Notes: generated from the letters alone by a model not told the origin. A DNA stretch of 64,000 nt from Pycnococcus provasolii (GCA_938743325.2 OW568877.1:434001-498000); one strand, 5' to 3'; positions 8,516 through 21,960 are shown, numbered from the stretch's first letter. Numbers and translations: made by a program.

Positions 8516-11137
8516 TCATATGTCTTCAGCAGTGATGTGCCTCCGTCGTGGTGGCACATCCTCGTCATTCTCCGCAATAATCACTCGGCGCATCTCCTCC
8601 TCCACGTTGCGCGTCCAGTTGCGCATGCTGCGCTCCGCATTCACCGCAATGGACACGCGCCACATGTTCCGACGCTTGCGAAGCAGGCCAGCTATCCCAA
8701 GCGCATAGTGGAATGGGTTGTGGTAGCGGCTGATGAGGCCATCCGGGCCATACGCGCTCGGATCGCCGAGCGTCTCCAACGGATGAGGCGTGTTCAACAG
8801 AGCGAAGTACGCGTCCATCACATTCGCAGCCTTCGGACGTGCACCAGCCGCCTCTTCCTCGTCCGGGGTCAACGTCTGGCGCACCTGGGTGGCAAGGTGC
8901 CCAGATGGCTCGGCAAGCAGCCAGCAACCAACACCCTTGGGCAACATGGGGTGAGACGGTGAGATGTTGAAGCGATGCTCCTCGCCAGGCTGCAGGACGA
9001 GCGTCTCGCCGCAGGGCAGGTACATGACGCTCCTCTCCGCGCCGTGGAGGCACCCGTGATCCTTGAATGCCGTCGGGTTGACCGTCTGCAGCACGTTCGC
9101 CACCAGACTGTAGTCGCACGTGAACGCGCGGGGCACGATGTCGAGGTGCATCATGACATTGCGCACGTGGTTTGGGGGAAGCTTGAGCTTAGCGAGAACG
9201 CTCGACCGCGTGCGAAACGTGTCGTGCGTCGTCACGAAAGGAAGCGTCGACTTCGAGGAAGGCATGTCCATCGCCATGTCGCAAGCTCCATTCTTGCACG
9301 CTTCGCTGTCGCAGAACACGGACGCGGCGCCGAACGTGCAGACGGGACGCTGCGCGCCGGTTGGAAGCACTCCTCGACAATGCAGCATGAGGCTGACGAG
9401 CGTTGCAAGACTCCCTCCGAGGCTGTGTCCGGTGAGGCACAAGTGCGCGGTACCCGGCGGGTGGTTCTTGAAGTGCTCCTCAATGAATGGCAGCAGAGTC
9501 GCGTACATGCTCAACGACTCCTCGTACATTCCACGGTGCACCCTGACATTTAACGACGGATCCTCAAAGTCAACGGGGTCGAACGCCACGTTGGTGCGCC
9601 ACGAGGCGGCATTGTTGGAACCTTCGATGACGATGTACCTCGTCGCGGTTTTCTCGTCGTCGGCAATGAACCACTCCACGACAGGCGGAGATGATGCTGC
9701 AGTTGTGGAGGAGGAGGAGGAGGAGGAGGCGTTGTTGCCGTCGTCGCCTGCCGGCTCGCTGTTTAGTGTATCATCAATTGCCTGAGCAATGTCGTGCGCG
9801 GTGGTCCCCTCATCACTTGATGCGAGCGATTCTGCAGCCTCGCTGACGACGCGTGCAGCTGCGCGTGCAGCCACGGGCGCGGCGCCAGAAACCGTGCTCA
9901 TCACCGCGGTGATTGTAGCAACAGCCGCACCACCACCTTTCACCGCATGCTGGAAGATGCTCGATCGGGTGGTTGGCTTCGCCTCATCTTGGTCGGAGGA
10001 GGAGGAGGAGGAGGAGGTGGTGGTGGAGGAGGTGGTGGTGGTGGTGGAGGAGGCGGTGGAAAAAGAAGAGACGTTCAGATCTTCCTCAGAAGAGGAGAGC
10101 GGCTCGTCAGCGAGGACGGCACCACTGTTTCGCACGAGGTCAAACTCCGCGGCTTTGAAGCGCCGTGGCGAACCAGGGTCGTCAACTCCGTCGACGCGTG
10201 CTAGGTCACCGTACACGTCAGCATCCACAACCTCCTTGTCCTTTATGTCCTTTTTGGCTTTCTCCGCCTCCTCGAACGACGAGGTGACGAGTGTGAGACC
10301 AAACCTTCGCCTGAGAGCGTGGTGGACGGGTATGTCGCGGAGGTAGTACACCATGTTGCACATCGTTGCGAGCATGCGCAGTTGTCGCAACTCCTTGGTG
10401 GGAATCTTCTGAAGGTATTCCGAAATGTCGAGGAACTCCTGCTGTTGCGTTTTTGAGGTGGAGATGTTGTTGGTGGCAACGGTTGTCTCGCCGCCGTCGT
10501 CCTCGTCGTCGTCGGCTAGTGTGCCGTTTGTGTACAACGCGAAGAGTGCGTCTGCATCTTCAGCCGTCCACAACATGGTTGCATCAGATTCGTCCGAGTC
10601 GTCGTCCTTTGTGGTGGTGGTCGTGGTCGTGGTCGTGGTCGTGGTGGTGATGATGGCGTCATCTTGCTTCTGCTCCGTGTCCGGGCTGATTCCCAGGCGT
10701 GTCAGCAGAGCCCGTATGCGCGTTCGGTTGTTCGACGTCTGCGGCTTTGTGTTGTTGTTGTGCACATCCAAGTTGTCGAGTTTTGGTGAAGACGAGGAGT
10801 CGGACGAGGGTGAGGATGAGGATGAGTCGGAGGATGCCGTTTGCTCGGAGAGTGCGGCGGACTTGTGCAGATGATGTTTTTGCTGGTTGCTTTGGTGCCC
10901 GTCCCCACGGTGACGATGCTTCCCAAGCAGCTGCTGCTCGTTGAAACGATGAACAAGGGCGTAGGCCTCACGCAGGTTGATGAGAGCATGAGGGCAGCGC
11001 AAGGTCCTACCACCCCTACCCAAGAAGGGTCGCCCACGCAACAAGAGTGGTGCACCACTACCACTACCGCCCAAGCCACGCCCACCACGCGAAACGCCTG
11101 AGCATGAGGAGGAGCTCCTGCTACTACGAGGTATCAT
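8516..11137 (-). CDS. Class 3 lipase, plastid lipase (PLIP)-like
   Basis: The ATG at 11137 gives 873 residues with a Ser/Arg/Gly-rich transit-like leader. The C-terminal half is a lipase_3 alpha/beta hydrolase. It has a strand reading RVHRGMYEE, the nucleophile elbow LTGHSLGG with Ser about residue 572, a second strand CTFGAASV, and the segment NHVRNVMMHLDIVPR, which supplies the likely catalytic Asp. A later His in the NPFHYALG region completes the usual triad. Order and motifs match plant plastid lipases that cut acyl chains from thylakoid lipids. The N-terminal half has Ser, Thr and Asp homopolymer runs, probably disordered, around a short conserved stretch (MCNMVYYLRDIPVHH) that is also found before the lipase fold in that family. 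Substrate and plastid location are inferred. Confidence 0.8.
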   Translation of the reverse strand: MIPRSSRSSSSCSGVSRGGRGLGGSGSGAPLLLRGRPFLGRGGRTLRCPHALINLREAYALVHRFNEQQLLGKHRHRGDGHQSNQQKHHLHKSAALSEQTASSDSSSSSPSSDSSSSPKLDNLDVHNNNTKPQTSNNRTRIRALLTRLGISPDTEQKQDDAIITTTTTTTTTTTTTKDDDSDESDATMLWTAEDADALFALYTNGTLADDDEDDGGETTVATNNISTSKTQQQEFLDISEYLQKIPTKELRQLRMLATMCNMVYYLRDIPVHHALRRRFGLTLVTSSFEEAEKAKKDIKDKEVVDADVYGDLARVDGVDDPGSPRRFKAAEFDLVRNSGAVLADEPLSSSEEDLNVSSFSTASSTTTTTSSTTTSSSSSSSDQDEAKPTTRSSIFQHAVKGGGAAVATITAVMSTVSGAAPVAARAAARVVSEAAESLASSDEGTTAHDIAQAIDDTLNSEPAGDDGNNASSSSSSSTTAASSPPVVEWFIADDEKTATRYIVIEGSNNAASWRTNVAFDPVDFEDPSLNVRVHRGMYEESLSMYATLLPFIEEHFKNHPPGTAHLCLTGHSLGGSLATLVSLMLHCRGVLPTGAQRPVCTFGAASVFCDSEACKNGACDMAMDMPSSKSTLPFVTTHDTFRTRSSVLAKLKLPPNHVRNVMMHLDIVPRAFTCDYSLVANVLQTVNPTAFKDHGCLHGAERSVMYLPCGETLVLQPGEEHRFNISPSHPMLPKGVGCWLLAEPSGHLATQVRQTLTPDEEEAAGARPKAANVMDAYFALLNTPHPLETLGDPSAYGPDGLISRYHNPFHYALGIAGLLRKRRNMWRVSIAVNAERSMRNWTRNVEEEMRRVIIAENDEDVPPRRRHITAEDI

Positions 11138-12261
11138 GAGCGCAGGCACACACACACACACACGAAGCAGACACACACGAAGCAGAAGTTGATAATGAAA
11201 GCGGAATTCTAAGAAACGTCCCGGGGAAGGTTTAGGGGAAGGGCGGGGGCGAAGGGACGAAGGGGGGAAGGCCCTGGGGGAAGGGGGGCGCGGCGAGCTC
11301 CGAAACCAGGTTTTTCTGCGAGGAAACTTCGAATGCCGTCCTCACCAGTCGGTGCATTAGGTCGGGTCCGAAAATGACCTCACTGACGTGTCGTTTCGAA
11401 GCCGCGTTTTCCGGTGTAATTTCTCCGACTTCTTAACAAAGTTGTGGTTCTCCTTTCGCCTATCGTAGATATCTTACCCGCATTTCTCGGAAACCCCTTC
11501 TTCTCGGGTTCCCCAACTCTAACCTTACCCTACCCGGTAGTAGGGTAAGGTCTAAAATAACTTACGGGAGGTGGTAATTTTCCTGCTCATGATTGTCTTG
11601 TCTTGTCGTCCTCCTGGCACCTGGTGCTTCTCCATGGTCGTCTTGCTCGTCTTGCTGAGTTGCTGACACCTGCCTGTCTGTGCCTGTCGTGCTGCTTCGC
11701 ATCCTCAAGTGGCTCTCAAGGGTCCTCAAGAAGCCAAGGGTCAGCATACCACCTCTCTCAAACTTGATTTCCTTCGACGAAAACGTACCTCGTACCTGAC
11801 GACCGTCCACCTGCCCTGCCCTGCACACCTGCTCAATGGCCCATGAGCTCACCGCATCATACTGTACAAGCATCATACATCATATTGCAAGGTATGGCAA
11901 CTGGCCAGCGAGCTCATCGGGTCACCCTCGAGAGGCTCTTGACCACGTGAATAGCCGTCTTACAAGACCGGCCAATAGGTCCGGCCAATCATCATGATCA
12001 TGTGCTCAACACAGTCTAATGGAGGAGCCTCGCAACTCGCAAGGAGGTCTTGCACCAAGGCGCTAGAAGTCCCTTAAAAAATAAGGGAGCACAAAGGGGA
12101 AGCACCACGCCAGCAATGGTACCTTTAAAGGTACATAGCAAGTTGAAGTGGGAAAAAAAGACCCAGTTCTTCGGCTTATTGGTTCGGGGTTTTGAACTTT
12201 GAACTTTGAAGAAAGAAGCAGTTTCGGGGTTCCCACTTTGTTCGATATTCCACGCGCGCTC
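11138..12261. other. Intergenic spacer with hairpins
   Basis: About 1.1 kb between the divergent lipase and RING-ligase genes. It contains a CA microsatellite, a GGGGAAGG-rich purine block (11221-11290), a perfect-stem hairpin at 11523-11550, and a 16-bp palindrome GTACCTTTAAAGGTAC at 12119-12134. No gene is supported; the minus frame at 11562-11876 shows no family features. Confidence 0.45.
11523..11550. repeat. Perfect 11-bp stem hairpin
   Basis: CCTTACCCTAC is followed by a 6-nt loop (CCGGTA) and the exact complement GTAGGGTAAGG. Neither flanking gene ends here, so a terminator role is not indicated. It may be the tip of a small fold-back element. Confidence 0.5.
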
Positions 12262-14553
12262 ATGGCGTGCGCGCACTCTGGTGACGGCAGAGGCTTGTCA
12301 AAGGAGATCGAGTGTGGCAGATGTAGTCAGTCGTCAGCAGCAGCAGCAGCAGTATCTCGCCGGTATCCTTATGCTCATGGACGACGACGCACGCGGGTTA
12401 GGTGGGATAGGCGGTTGCACAATGGAGTAGGCATCAATCATCCGTCGTTGATTGGCGCTTCCCTTCATTCTAGGCGCTTCATCCTCCTTTGCTATCTTGC
12501 AGTGGTGTCCTTGCTCATAGCAGGATTCATCGCGCCTGCCGACGCATACTCCTCCTCGTCGTCGTCAGCGTCATCGTCCCCCAAGCCTAATAACAAGAGC
12601 GGGGGGGGCATACCTATAGAAGGCACGTTCAAGGGGACGTGGGTGCTCCAAGACGACGATGTTGACAACAACTACCACGGAAGGGCTGATGAAACGAATC
12701 ATAAGAATCACAACAAGCCACCCCAAGGGGATGCTACTGCTGCTGCCGCCACAAACTCACCTGGTGGGAACAACGCATCCTCCTCCTCCTCCTCCTCCTC
12801 CACAACATCGTCAGCATTCTCAGGTAGCTTTACCAAAGCACGGCGTGGTTCCGTCGTGATCCGACTCGCCGTTACGAAACCAAACTCCAACACGACGACC
12901 CTACCAACCATCGTCGGAGAGGTCACCTTGCGTAACGGACACGTCGCGGGCATTGGAAGTCCAGAAGATGACGTGCAGTTCTACGCCTTTGGCGTCTACA
13001 TTGCAGACTTGAAAAAAGCGCACATCCTTCTCGCAACGCGTGCCGCAGCAGCAGCAGCAGCCGAAGAGGCTAGTGGAAGGCACCACCAGCACGCCAACAT
13101 GCTCGCACACGCACGTGTCACCGCACCGTTTACCGAACTCGACGACTCGCCGGAGCACTTCAAGGCTCTTCGCCACGTTGCCACGGAGTATGCAAACGCA
13201 CATTTAGCGTTCGGTTGGCACCCGCTCGACAACATGAAGGGCGAAACCGCCAAGGCGATTAGAGACGAGGTGAGTGCCGCACGATCGAAGACGGACAAGA
13301 GCGACAACGCCGTCGCCACCAAAAATCACCTGCAGTTGCGTCGCACGTGCGCATTTCGCCTCACGTTGCATGAGACAGAAGATGACAGCCTGCAGGGCGC
13401 GATCGAGTCAAGCACGTGCGGCGACGCCGTTCCTCCCATTAGCCTAAATGCGACGCGCATCAACACGGAACTCATCGCGCGGTACCGGTATCAGCCAAGC
13501 CGGTATGCCGGCTTCGCGGCATTCGTCGCCATCCTGCAGGGAGGAGCGCTCGGAATCCAGCTAAGCCACGCACCTCACGGTTCCGCGGCGAGTCGAGTCA
13601 GCATGCTGAGCGTGGGAAACATGGCACTCATCGACTCGTACCTGAGCCTCGCACATCTCGCCGCAGCTGTAGTAGCACCGTACGCCGCGGGCAGTTTCCT
13701 CGTCGCCTCATCCTTCTTCTTTTTGACATTCACCGCAGGAAGCTTCCGCGCCGTCGTCACGACGCTACGTGCACGCCATCCAGACTTTTTCCAGGACTGG
13801 GCGGGAACGCGGCGCGCGCTCGCGACGCTGTACGCACGATTCTACGGCGCACTGCTTGCGATTACATTTGGCGTGTACCAGCTGCGTGCATTCCCAAAGA
13901 CGACAGCTTTGCTGATCAGCCAGTTTTACTGGCTCCCACAGATTGCACTGACGGCGTACGAAGGTGGCAGTGGAACTTTCCGAAGGAGAAGTGGTGGCGG
14001 CGGTGGCGATGACGCGCAGCAAATGGGTGACGTGGAGGCGCCATCGCCGGCGGCTTCCGCGGCGGCGGGGACGGCGACGACAACAACAACAACACCTGCT
14101 CTACCGCCATCTCCGACAGCAAGAACGTCATCGGTCGCCGCTCCCCTCGACCGCAATTACATACTGCTAACTTCCATTAGTCGGCTTTTGCTTCTCATGT
14201 ACTTTACGACGTGCCCCAGCAACCTGCTGAACCTATCTACGGACGTACCATACTTTCTCTTTGCGGCGTTCGTCGTGGGCGGACAGGCAGCAATCCTTCA
14301 CCTGCAGGCGACGTACGGTGCACGTTGCTTTATTCCCGCATCTCTTGCTCGTTACCTTCCACGTCGCTATTCCTACAAACGACCTCTGCCAGCCGGTGCA
14401 GCTCAGATGGACTGTGTGATTTGCATGACCCCTCTCTCGTCGCCTCATATGGTGGCTCCATGCAACCACGCGTTCCACGAGTCGTGCCTGTCTCGCTGGA
14501 TGGATGTGAAGTTGGAGTGTCCCACATGTCGGCGTGCGCTCGAGCCTCCGTGA
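12262..14553 (+). CDS. Transmembrane RING-H2 E3 ubiquitin ligase, FLY1/FLY2-Tul1 type
   Basis: The ATG at 12262 gives 763 residues; the frame upstream opens with TTG. A hydrophobic segment (ILLCYLAVVSLLIAGFIAP) is followed by a Ser/Asn-rich luminal region and a beta-rich ectodomain with the block GTFKGTWVL. The C-terminal half has about six membrane helices. It includes LSVGNMALIDSYLSLAHL and a block reading LYARFYGALL, both typical of plant FLYING SAUCER and yeast Tul1/Dsc1 proteins. It ends in a RING-H2: CVICMT, then PCNHAFH, CLSRWMD and CPTC. These ligases act in Golgi or endosomes in protein quality control; in Arabidopsis they influence pectin methylesterification. Low-complexity linkers, including a Gly/Ala/Thr-rich insert near residues 590-640, are lineage-specific. 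Confidence 0.82.
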   Translation: MACAHSGDGRGLSKEIECGRCSQSSAAAAAVSRRYPYAHGRRRTRVRWDRRLHNGVGINHPSLIGASLHSRRFILLCYLAVVSLLIAGFIAPADAYSSSSSSASSSPKPNNKSGGGIPIEGTFKGTWVLQDDDVDNNYHGRADETNHKNHNKPPQGDATAAAATNSPGGNNASSSSSSSSTTSSAFSGSFTKARRGSVVIRLAVTKPNSNTTTLPTIVGEVTLRNGHVAGIGSPEDDVQFYAFGVYIADLKKAHILLATRAAAAAAAEEASGRHHQHANMLAHARVTAPFTELDDSPEHFKALRHVATEYANAHLAFGWHPLDNMKGETAKAIRDEVSAARSKTDKSDNAVATKNHLQLRRTCAFRLTLHETEDDSLQGAIESSTCGDAVPPISLNATRINTELIARYRYQPSRYAGFAAFVAILQGGALGIQLSHAPHGSAASRVSMLSVGNMALIDSYLSLAHLAAAVVAPYAAGSFLVASSFFFLTFTAGSFRAVVTTLRARHPDFFQDWAGTRRALATLYARFYGALLAITFGVYQLRAFPKTTALLISQFYWLPQIALTAYEGGSGTFRRRSGGGGGDDAQQMGDVEAPSPAASAAAGTATTTTTTPALPPSPTARTSSVAAPLDRNYILLTSISRLLLLMYFTTCPSNLLNLSTDVPYFLFAAFVVGGQAAILHLQATYGARCFIPASLARYLPRRYSYKRPLPAGAAQMDCVICMTPLSSPHMVAPCNHAFHESCLSRWMDVKLECPTCRRALEPP

Positions 14554-14651
14554 TTTTCAATTTATTGTGATAGTACTTTTGTACCCTAGTCTACTGAACT
14601 GGTGTTTTGTTGTAAAGAAAAAGAATTTTGAAGAGTTTATTTCTACTATGA

Positions 14652-15953
14652 TTACAGCCTGTGCGAGGTTGGACCGCTTTGGTCCCCAAATCCTGCGGAG
14701 ACGAGTGCGGCACGTGCGAGCTCGAAGGCGGTTAGCGTCACAGCCGCGGACGGTGCCGCCTTGAGGAGACTCGGGTTAAGTCCTCTGTAGAATCCACGTA
14801 TGCCCTCGTGGCGATACATTGTCGCGGCGTACTGCACGAGACTGAGTCGGCTGACATTCTGCGACACGCGCCTTCCATATCTGAGACTCCGTGGCAAACC
14901 AGCCACCTGGTATCTCTTCTTGAGCACGTCGAGTGGATGCGTCGCCGCCTTGGCAAGTATGCCCGCAGCCAATCCACACACGAAACTCTTCGTGGCTTGG
15001 TTTCCACTGATTTGTAGAGAGTCCCAGCGTTCACGGAGGAGGTCGTACACGCCAAATTGCAGTGCCGCGTACGGCACGATTTCGAGGAACGTAGGTGCGA
15101 CACCGGCGTACAGACCTCGTATGCCACGCGTTTCCAGCGTGTGCAGTGCGGCATCCCAGGTCGTTCGAAACACGGCTGGTTCGCCTTGTGCGGCAAGCAC
15201 CGTCCTTAGGTAGTCAAACGGATAGCTCGCGAACGTCGCCACGACGCCTGCGGCAGCACCAGATCCGAACGAAATCAGCTGTTTGTTTTTTGTTTCGTCC
15301 ACCTTGAGGTTTGCGCATACGTCTCGAACGACGCGTAGTGTTGCAAACTGCACAGCACAGTACGGGATGGAGAGCATCTGCGCGGGTACTGTACCTCTCC
15401 AGAGCCCCTTCAGTCCTTCCTCGCGTATGATACTCGAGAATGCCTGCCTTGCCGACGAGTACTTCTGCGACGTCATGGAGCTTTCCACCTGTACCTGCAG
15501 CCTGATTTTGATGACGTCGAGAGGCTGCACGACTAATCGCGAGATGCATCCCGCGAACGCACCCGCGACGGCGTCGACGTCGACAAACTGCCTGATGTGT
15601 TTGTTGTTCGCTTTCGTCGCCAGAAGCGCGAGGGAGTTAACCCCAGGAGGAGGTAGGGTCGTCGTATTAACGTTAACATCCGACATCATCGGTGCATCGA
15701 GGTGAGAGGAGCGCGGAGGAGCACCCCTTGATGAGGGAGACGGAGTTGGCGACAAGGATGAAGAAGGAGAAGGCGACGAAGAAGGAGAAGGCGACGAAGC
15801 AGGAGAAGAAGAAGGAGAAGGCAACGAAGCTGACGAAGAAGCTGACGAAGAAGGCGAAGGCGAAGAGGAGATCTCAAGCACAGACGTCACCATCCGCGAA
15901 GGACTCCGCGTCCGTCCCGTCGTCGTCGATGTCGACGTTGATGAAGGCGCCAT
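14652..15953 (-). CDS. Mitochondrial carrier, thiamine pyrophosphate carrier type
   Basis: The ATG at 15953 gives 433 residues. A ~110-residue N-terminus rich in Ser and Pro (a CTT/CTC triplet run) precedes three mitochondrial-carrier repeats. Their signature helices carry QPLDVIKIRLQV, YPFDYLRTVLAAQG and HPLDVLKKRYQVAG, each with a conserved G-rich second half (EGLKGLWRG, RGIRGLYAG, EGIRGFYRG). The KKRYQV block and overall order best fit the SLC25A19/TPC1 group that imports thiamine pyrophosphate in exchange for nucleotides. Substrate assignment from sequence alone is moderate. It is convergent with the RING-ligase gene (98 bp between stops) and divergent from the Tudor-like gene. Confidence 0.78.
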   Translation of the reverse strand: MAPSSTSTSTTTGRTRSPSRMVTSVLEISSSPSPSSSASSSASLPSPSSSPASSPSPSSSPSPSSSLSPTPSPSSRGAPPRSSHLDAPMMSDVNVNTTTLPPPGVNSLALLATKANNKHIRQFVDVDAVAGAFAGCISRLVVQPLDVIKIRLQVQVESSMTSQKYSSARQAFSSIIREEGLKGLWRGTVPAQMLSIPYCAVQFATLRVVRDVCANLKVDETKNKQLISFGSGAAAGVVATFASYPFDYLRTVLAAQGEPAVFRTTWDAALHTLETRGIRGLYAGVAPTFLEIVPYAALQFGVYDLLRERWDSLQISGNQATKSFVCGLAAGILAKAATHPLDVLKKRYQVAGLPRSLRYGRRVSQNVSRLSLVQYAATMYRHEGIRGFYRGLNPSLLKAAPSAAVTLTAFELARAALVSAGFGDQSGPTSHRL

Positions 15954-16041
15954 CACGGACGATTGACCGGGGGTGATGTGAGTGCTGGAAAAAAAGGGGA
16001 ATCTACGGTGAAATCGACCTTAGTTCGGGTTTTGGAGAATC
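15954..16041. promoter_or_regulatory. Short shared divergent promoter region
   Basis: Only 88 bp separate the ATG of the carrier (minus) from the ATG of the Tudor-like gene (plus). Both promoters and 5' UTRs must overlap here or lie inside the neighbouring coding region. No TATA-like element stands out. Confidence 0.4.
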
Positions 16042-16830
16042 ATGGCCGGAGCACAAACGCTGCTGCGCAACCAGCGCCTACAGCACCTCCGCGATCATGC
16101 GCGTGACTACATTGGAAAACGTGTCGCTCGAACGTTCGATGGCACAGTGTACCATGGAACAGTCACTGCATACGACGCCGACGCCAAGTGGTGGCGGATC
16201 CGCTATGACGATGACGACGAAGAGGAGCGTAATGCTCAGCAGCTACTCCCTATGTTCCCGCAGCGCTGCGACAGCGCCAAGTCCAAGAAGCGCAAAACGC
16301 GAGATGAAGTTGACGACGACGACGATGACGACGACGACGATGATGACGACGAAGACGATGAAGACGAAGACGAAGACGACGACGACGACGATGCTGAGAT
16401 CGCTGCAGCCGGCGCTAGGCTTGTTGGTTCGCGGAGGCTTCGCTCGGCAGCTCCGATTCAACCTGCGGCTCGAGCGGCTCCCGGCAGCGACGTGGCAGTG
16501 TTGGTTCGCAGGCTGAATAAATTCAAGTACGCCGGCTTGAGAGAATGGCTGCCCGGCTTTGACAAGAAGCTGTGCGCGCGACTCGTGGCGGCGCGACCGT
16601 TTTCGGCGTCGACCATGGAGGAGCTCACCGAGGACCTGCAGCGGTGCGAGGGGATCGCGCGAGAGCGCGCGGAAAATATCATCGTGGCGATGCAGCAGCA
16701 CGACGCGCGCGTCCAGCGTGGTGCTGCCGCACACCCCTCTAATAATTCATCAGAGCTGCGCGGCAACTTTGGCAAGAGCTTTGGCGCGAAAAAGTGCGCG
16801 AAGAAGCGCAAAAAAAGAAAGAAGAAGTAA
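16042..16830 (+). CDS. Tudor-like acidic nuclear protein with helical C-terminal domain
   Basis: 262 residues from the ATG at 16042. Residues ~22-75 fit a small Tudor/agenet-like barrel: GKRVARTFDGTVYHGTV, then YDADAKWWRIRYDDDDEEE, as in plant PTM-type histone readers. An almost pure Asp/Glu run (about residues 92-117) follows. Residues ~150-230 form a helical domain with a hairpin-like pattern (KFKYAGLREWLPGFDKKL, then CEGIARERAENIIVAM) reminiscent of helix-hairpin-helix DNA-binding repeats. The tail is a Lys/Arg cluster suited to nuclear import. Role in chromatin is inferred. The combination is not one I can name. Confidence 0.65.
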   Translation: MAGAQTLLRNQRLQHLRDHARDYIGKRVARTFDGTVYHGTVTAYDADAKWWRIRYDDDDEEERNAQQLLPMFPQRCDSAKSKKRKTRDEVDDDDDDDDDDDDDEDDEDEDEDDDDDDAEIAAAGARLVGSRRLRSAAPIQPAARAAPGSDVAVLVRRLNKFKYAGLREWLPGFDKKLCARLVAARPFSASTMEELTEDLQRCEGIARERAENIIVAMQQHDARVQRGAAAHPSNNSSELRGNFGKSFGAKKCAKKRKKRKKK

Positions 16831-17020
16831 AGAGTAAAAAGAAAGAAGATTGACTACTTCGTTCATCAGACGAGACGAGAGATTACCACATGACATGAAT
16901 GAAAGAAAGCACAACCAACGTGTGTAAAAATATTTAGGTACTTTTATTTCTACCTACTTGTAAGAAAAAACACAACTTGTGTGCGCGCATGTTGTGTTCA
17001 TCCATCCAAAGCGCCTTTCC

Positions 17021-18526
17021 TTAGATGATGGTATTCGCCGCAATCACCGAGTCCTTGATGAGCACGATGATGCCATCCTTGATGATGTACCCGTCCTCCT
17101 CGTGGTTCGCCTCCTGAACGTTATCCTTGTTGATAATCTGGCAGTTGGGACCGATGCGAACGTTCTTATCGACGATCGCCTTCTTAATCACACAGTTGGC
17201 ACCCACGCCAATCGGCAGGCAGCCGGGCATCAGCTCGCACTCCTCCATGCGCTCGTAGTAGTCAGCGCCCATGATCATGCTGTCCTCAATCACGCAGTTC
17301 TCTCCAATGAGCGTGCGCAGTCCAATGACGCTGTGCTTGATCGCCGCCTCGCGGATGTTGCACCCATCTCCGATGATGGAGTCGGAGATTTCGCATTCCA
17401 ACAGCTTCGAAGGCGGCAGGTAGCGGCTCATCGTGTAGATGGGCGCGCTGCGGTCGTAGAAGCTGAACACGGGGTTTGGGTCCGTGAGCGCGAGGTTGGA
17501 GTTGTAGAATGCCGAGATGGTACCGATGTCCTCCCAGTATCCGTCGAACAGGTAAGCCTGCACGTTCAGCCCGAGGTCCTTCGCACCAGGGATGATCTCC
17601 GAGCCGAAGTCGTTGGCGTCGGGGAAGTGGATCTCCAGCAGGTCGAGCATGGCGGACGCCTTGAAGACGTAGATACCCATGGAGGCGATGAACGGGTTTT
17701 CCTTCGCGCGGTCTGCCGAGAGGCCGAGCACGGTCGTGTCCACCTTCATCGACTGCAGCTCCTCGCCCGTCGGCTTCTCGGCAAAGTCGATGATGCGTCC
17801 CGCGTCGTCAATCTTCATGAGTCCGAACGCGGGGGCACGCTCTTCGTCCATGGGAAGCGCGGCGACCGTGATGTCCGCATCGGTGACGCGGTGGTGGCGC
17901 ACGAAAGCCTCGTAGTCCATGCGGTACAGGTGGTCGCCTGAGAGGATGAGCAGGTCCTCGATGCCGCTCTTCACCTGCTCCTCGAACAGCCAGAGGTACT
18001 GGCGCACGGCGTCGGATGTTCCCTGGAACCAGTCGGGGTTCGTGGGGCTCTGCTGCGCGGCGAGCACCTCGACGAACCCGGTGTTGCTGAACGAGCCAAC
18101 GTTGGCGTTGTACGCCTGGCTGAGGTGTCGGTTGAGCGACGCGCTGTTGAACTGCGTGAGGCAGTACACCTTGTTGACGTTGCTGTTGATGCAGTTGGAG
18201 ACGGGGATGTCGATGAGGCGGTAGTTGGCGCCGAGCGGCACGGCTGGCTTGGCACGCTTCTTGGTGAGAGGGTAGAGTCGCGTACCGGCACCACCTCCGA
18301 GGATAACTCCGAGAACCGTCTTGCTGGTTTGCAGGTCCTCCGAGCGCACGCGCGTGAGTTGGTCGGGCGTGATGGTGTCGACGCTGCTGAGCAAATCGGA
18401 GACGGCGCGCGTTTGCGTGGATCGCCGCGAGACGACGCGCCCCCGCGAACGTGCTCCCGCGAACGGCCGAGCACCACCACGAGCCGAGCATAACGAGGAG
18501 GTGGATGCTGCAAACTGGTGCGCCAT
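17021..18526 (-). CDS. APS: ADP-glucose pyrophosphorylase small subunit, plastid
   Basis: 501 residues from the ATG at 18526. The first ~45 residues, rich in Ser, Arg and Ala, are a transit peptide. Family motifs follow in order: [20 protein letters not shown] (N-terminal nucleotide site), [14 protein letters not shown], a conserved [27 protein letters not shown], and a C-terminal left-handed beta-helix ([25 protein letters not shown]) ending in [15 protein letters not shown]. The enzyme makes ADP-glucose from glucose-1-phosphate and ATP, the committed step of starch synthesis, as a heterotetramer with large subunits. Length matches plant and green algal small subunits. Plastid targeting supports starch stored inside the plastid, as in green algae. 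Confidence 0.95.
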   Translation of the reverse strand: MAHQFAASTSSLCSARGGARPFAGARSRGRVVSRRSTQTRAVSDLLSSVDTITPDQLTRVRSEDLQTSKTVLGVILGGGAGTRLYPLTKKRAKPAVPLGANYRLIDIPVSNCINSNVNKVYCLTQFNSASLNRHLSQAYNANVGSFSNTGFVEVLAAQQSPTNPDWFQGTSDAVRQYLWLFEEQVKSGIEDLLILSGDHLYRMDYEAFVRHHRVTDADITVAALPMDEERAPAFGLMKIDDAGRIIDFAEKPTGEELQSMKVDTTVLGLSADRAKENPFIASMGIYVFKASAMLDLLEIHFPDANDFGSEIIPGAKDLGLNVQAYLFDGYWEDIGTISAFYNSNLALTDPNPVFSFYDRSAPIYTMSRYLPPSKLLECEISDSIIGDGCNIREAAIKHSVIGLRTLIGENCVIEDSMIMGADYYERMEECELMPGCLPIGVGANCVIKKAIVDKNVRIGPNCQIINKDNVQEANHEEDGYIIKDGIIVLIKDSVIAANTII

Positions 18527-21475
<2,949 letters not shown>

Positions 21476-21595
21476 GCCGCAAACACCGCAACATCATTTT
21501 TTCCAAGTGCGCTCCTCATCACACATGTAAAACGGCTCTTTTTTTTTCAATCTTTCGAGTTAAAACAAATTTGACAGCGATCACCTTCGCCGTCT

Positions 21596-21811
21596 TCACT
21601 TCTTCCGTTCGTCTTTTCTTCTGGTTGTGCTTTCGTGCTCCGCCTGTATGCGCGCCTCGTGGAGTTGTTTGTCTAAGCTTTGCTTGGCATCGCGTATGCT
21701 TTCATCCATGACGTCGTCGTCGTCGTCGGCCCACGGGTCATCGGGCGCCATGAGTCTTGTCGGGTCCACGGCGACTGGAGCTGGTTGCTGCGTCGTGTTC
21801 TCGACGGTCAT
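21596..21811 (-). CDS. Possible small acidic hypothetical protein
   Basis: 71 residues from an ATG at 21811. The middle contains MAPDDPWADDDDDVMDES followed by a charged helix rich in Lys, Gln and Glu and a basic tail (RRKDERKK). No family is recognised. A donor-like CAG/GTAACA lies just upstream on this strand, so the ATG could sit downstream of another exon. The frame may be only the last exon or chance. Confidence 0.35.
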   Translation of the reverse strand: MTVENTTQQPAPVAVDPTRLMAPDDPWADDDDDVMDESIRDAKQSLDKQLHEARIQAEHESTTRRKDERKK

Positions 21812-21926
21812 CGGTACTTGTTACCTGACGAAGGATGACGACGCGCGTGTCTATGCCGATGGAGTCGGTGGGCCACGGAGCCGCGCCGCGAAGGGGAAGG
21901 CTCGTCAAGAGAAAGTCCTTCCCCAT

Positions 21927-21960
<34 letters not shown>

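Noticed and set aside
12199-12261. Upstream start of the RING-ligase gene
   Set aside because: The codon at 12199 is TTG; the first ATG is 12262.
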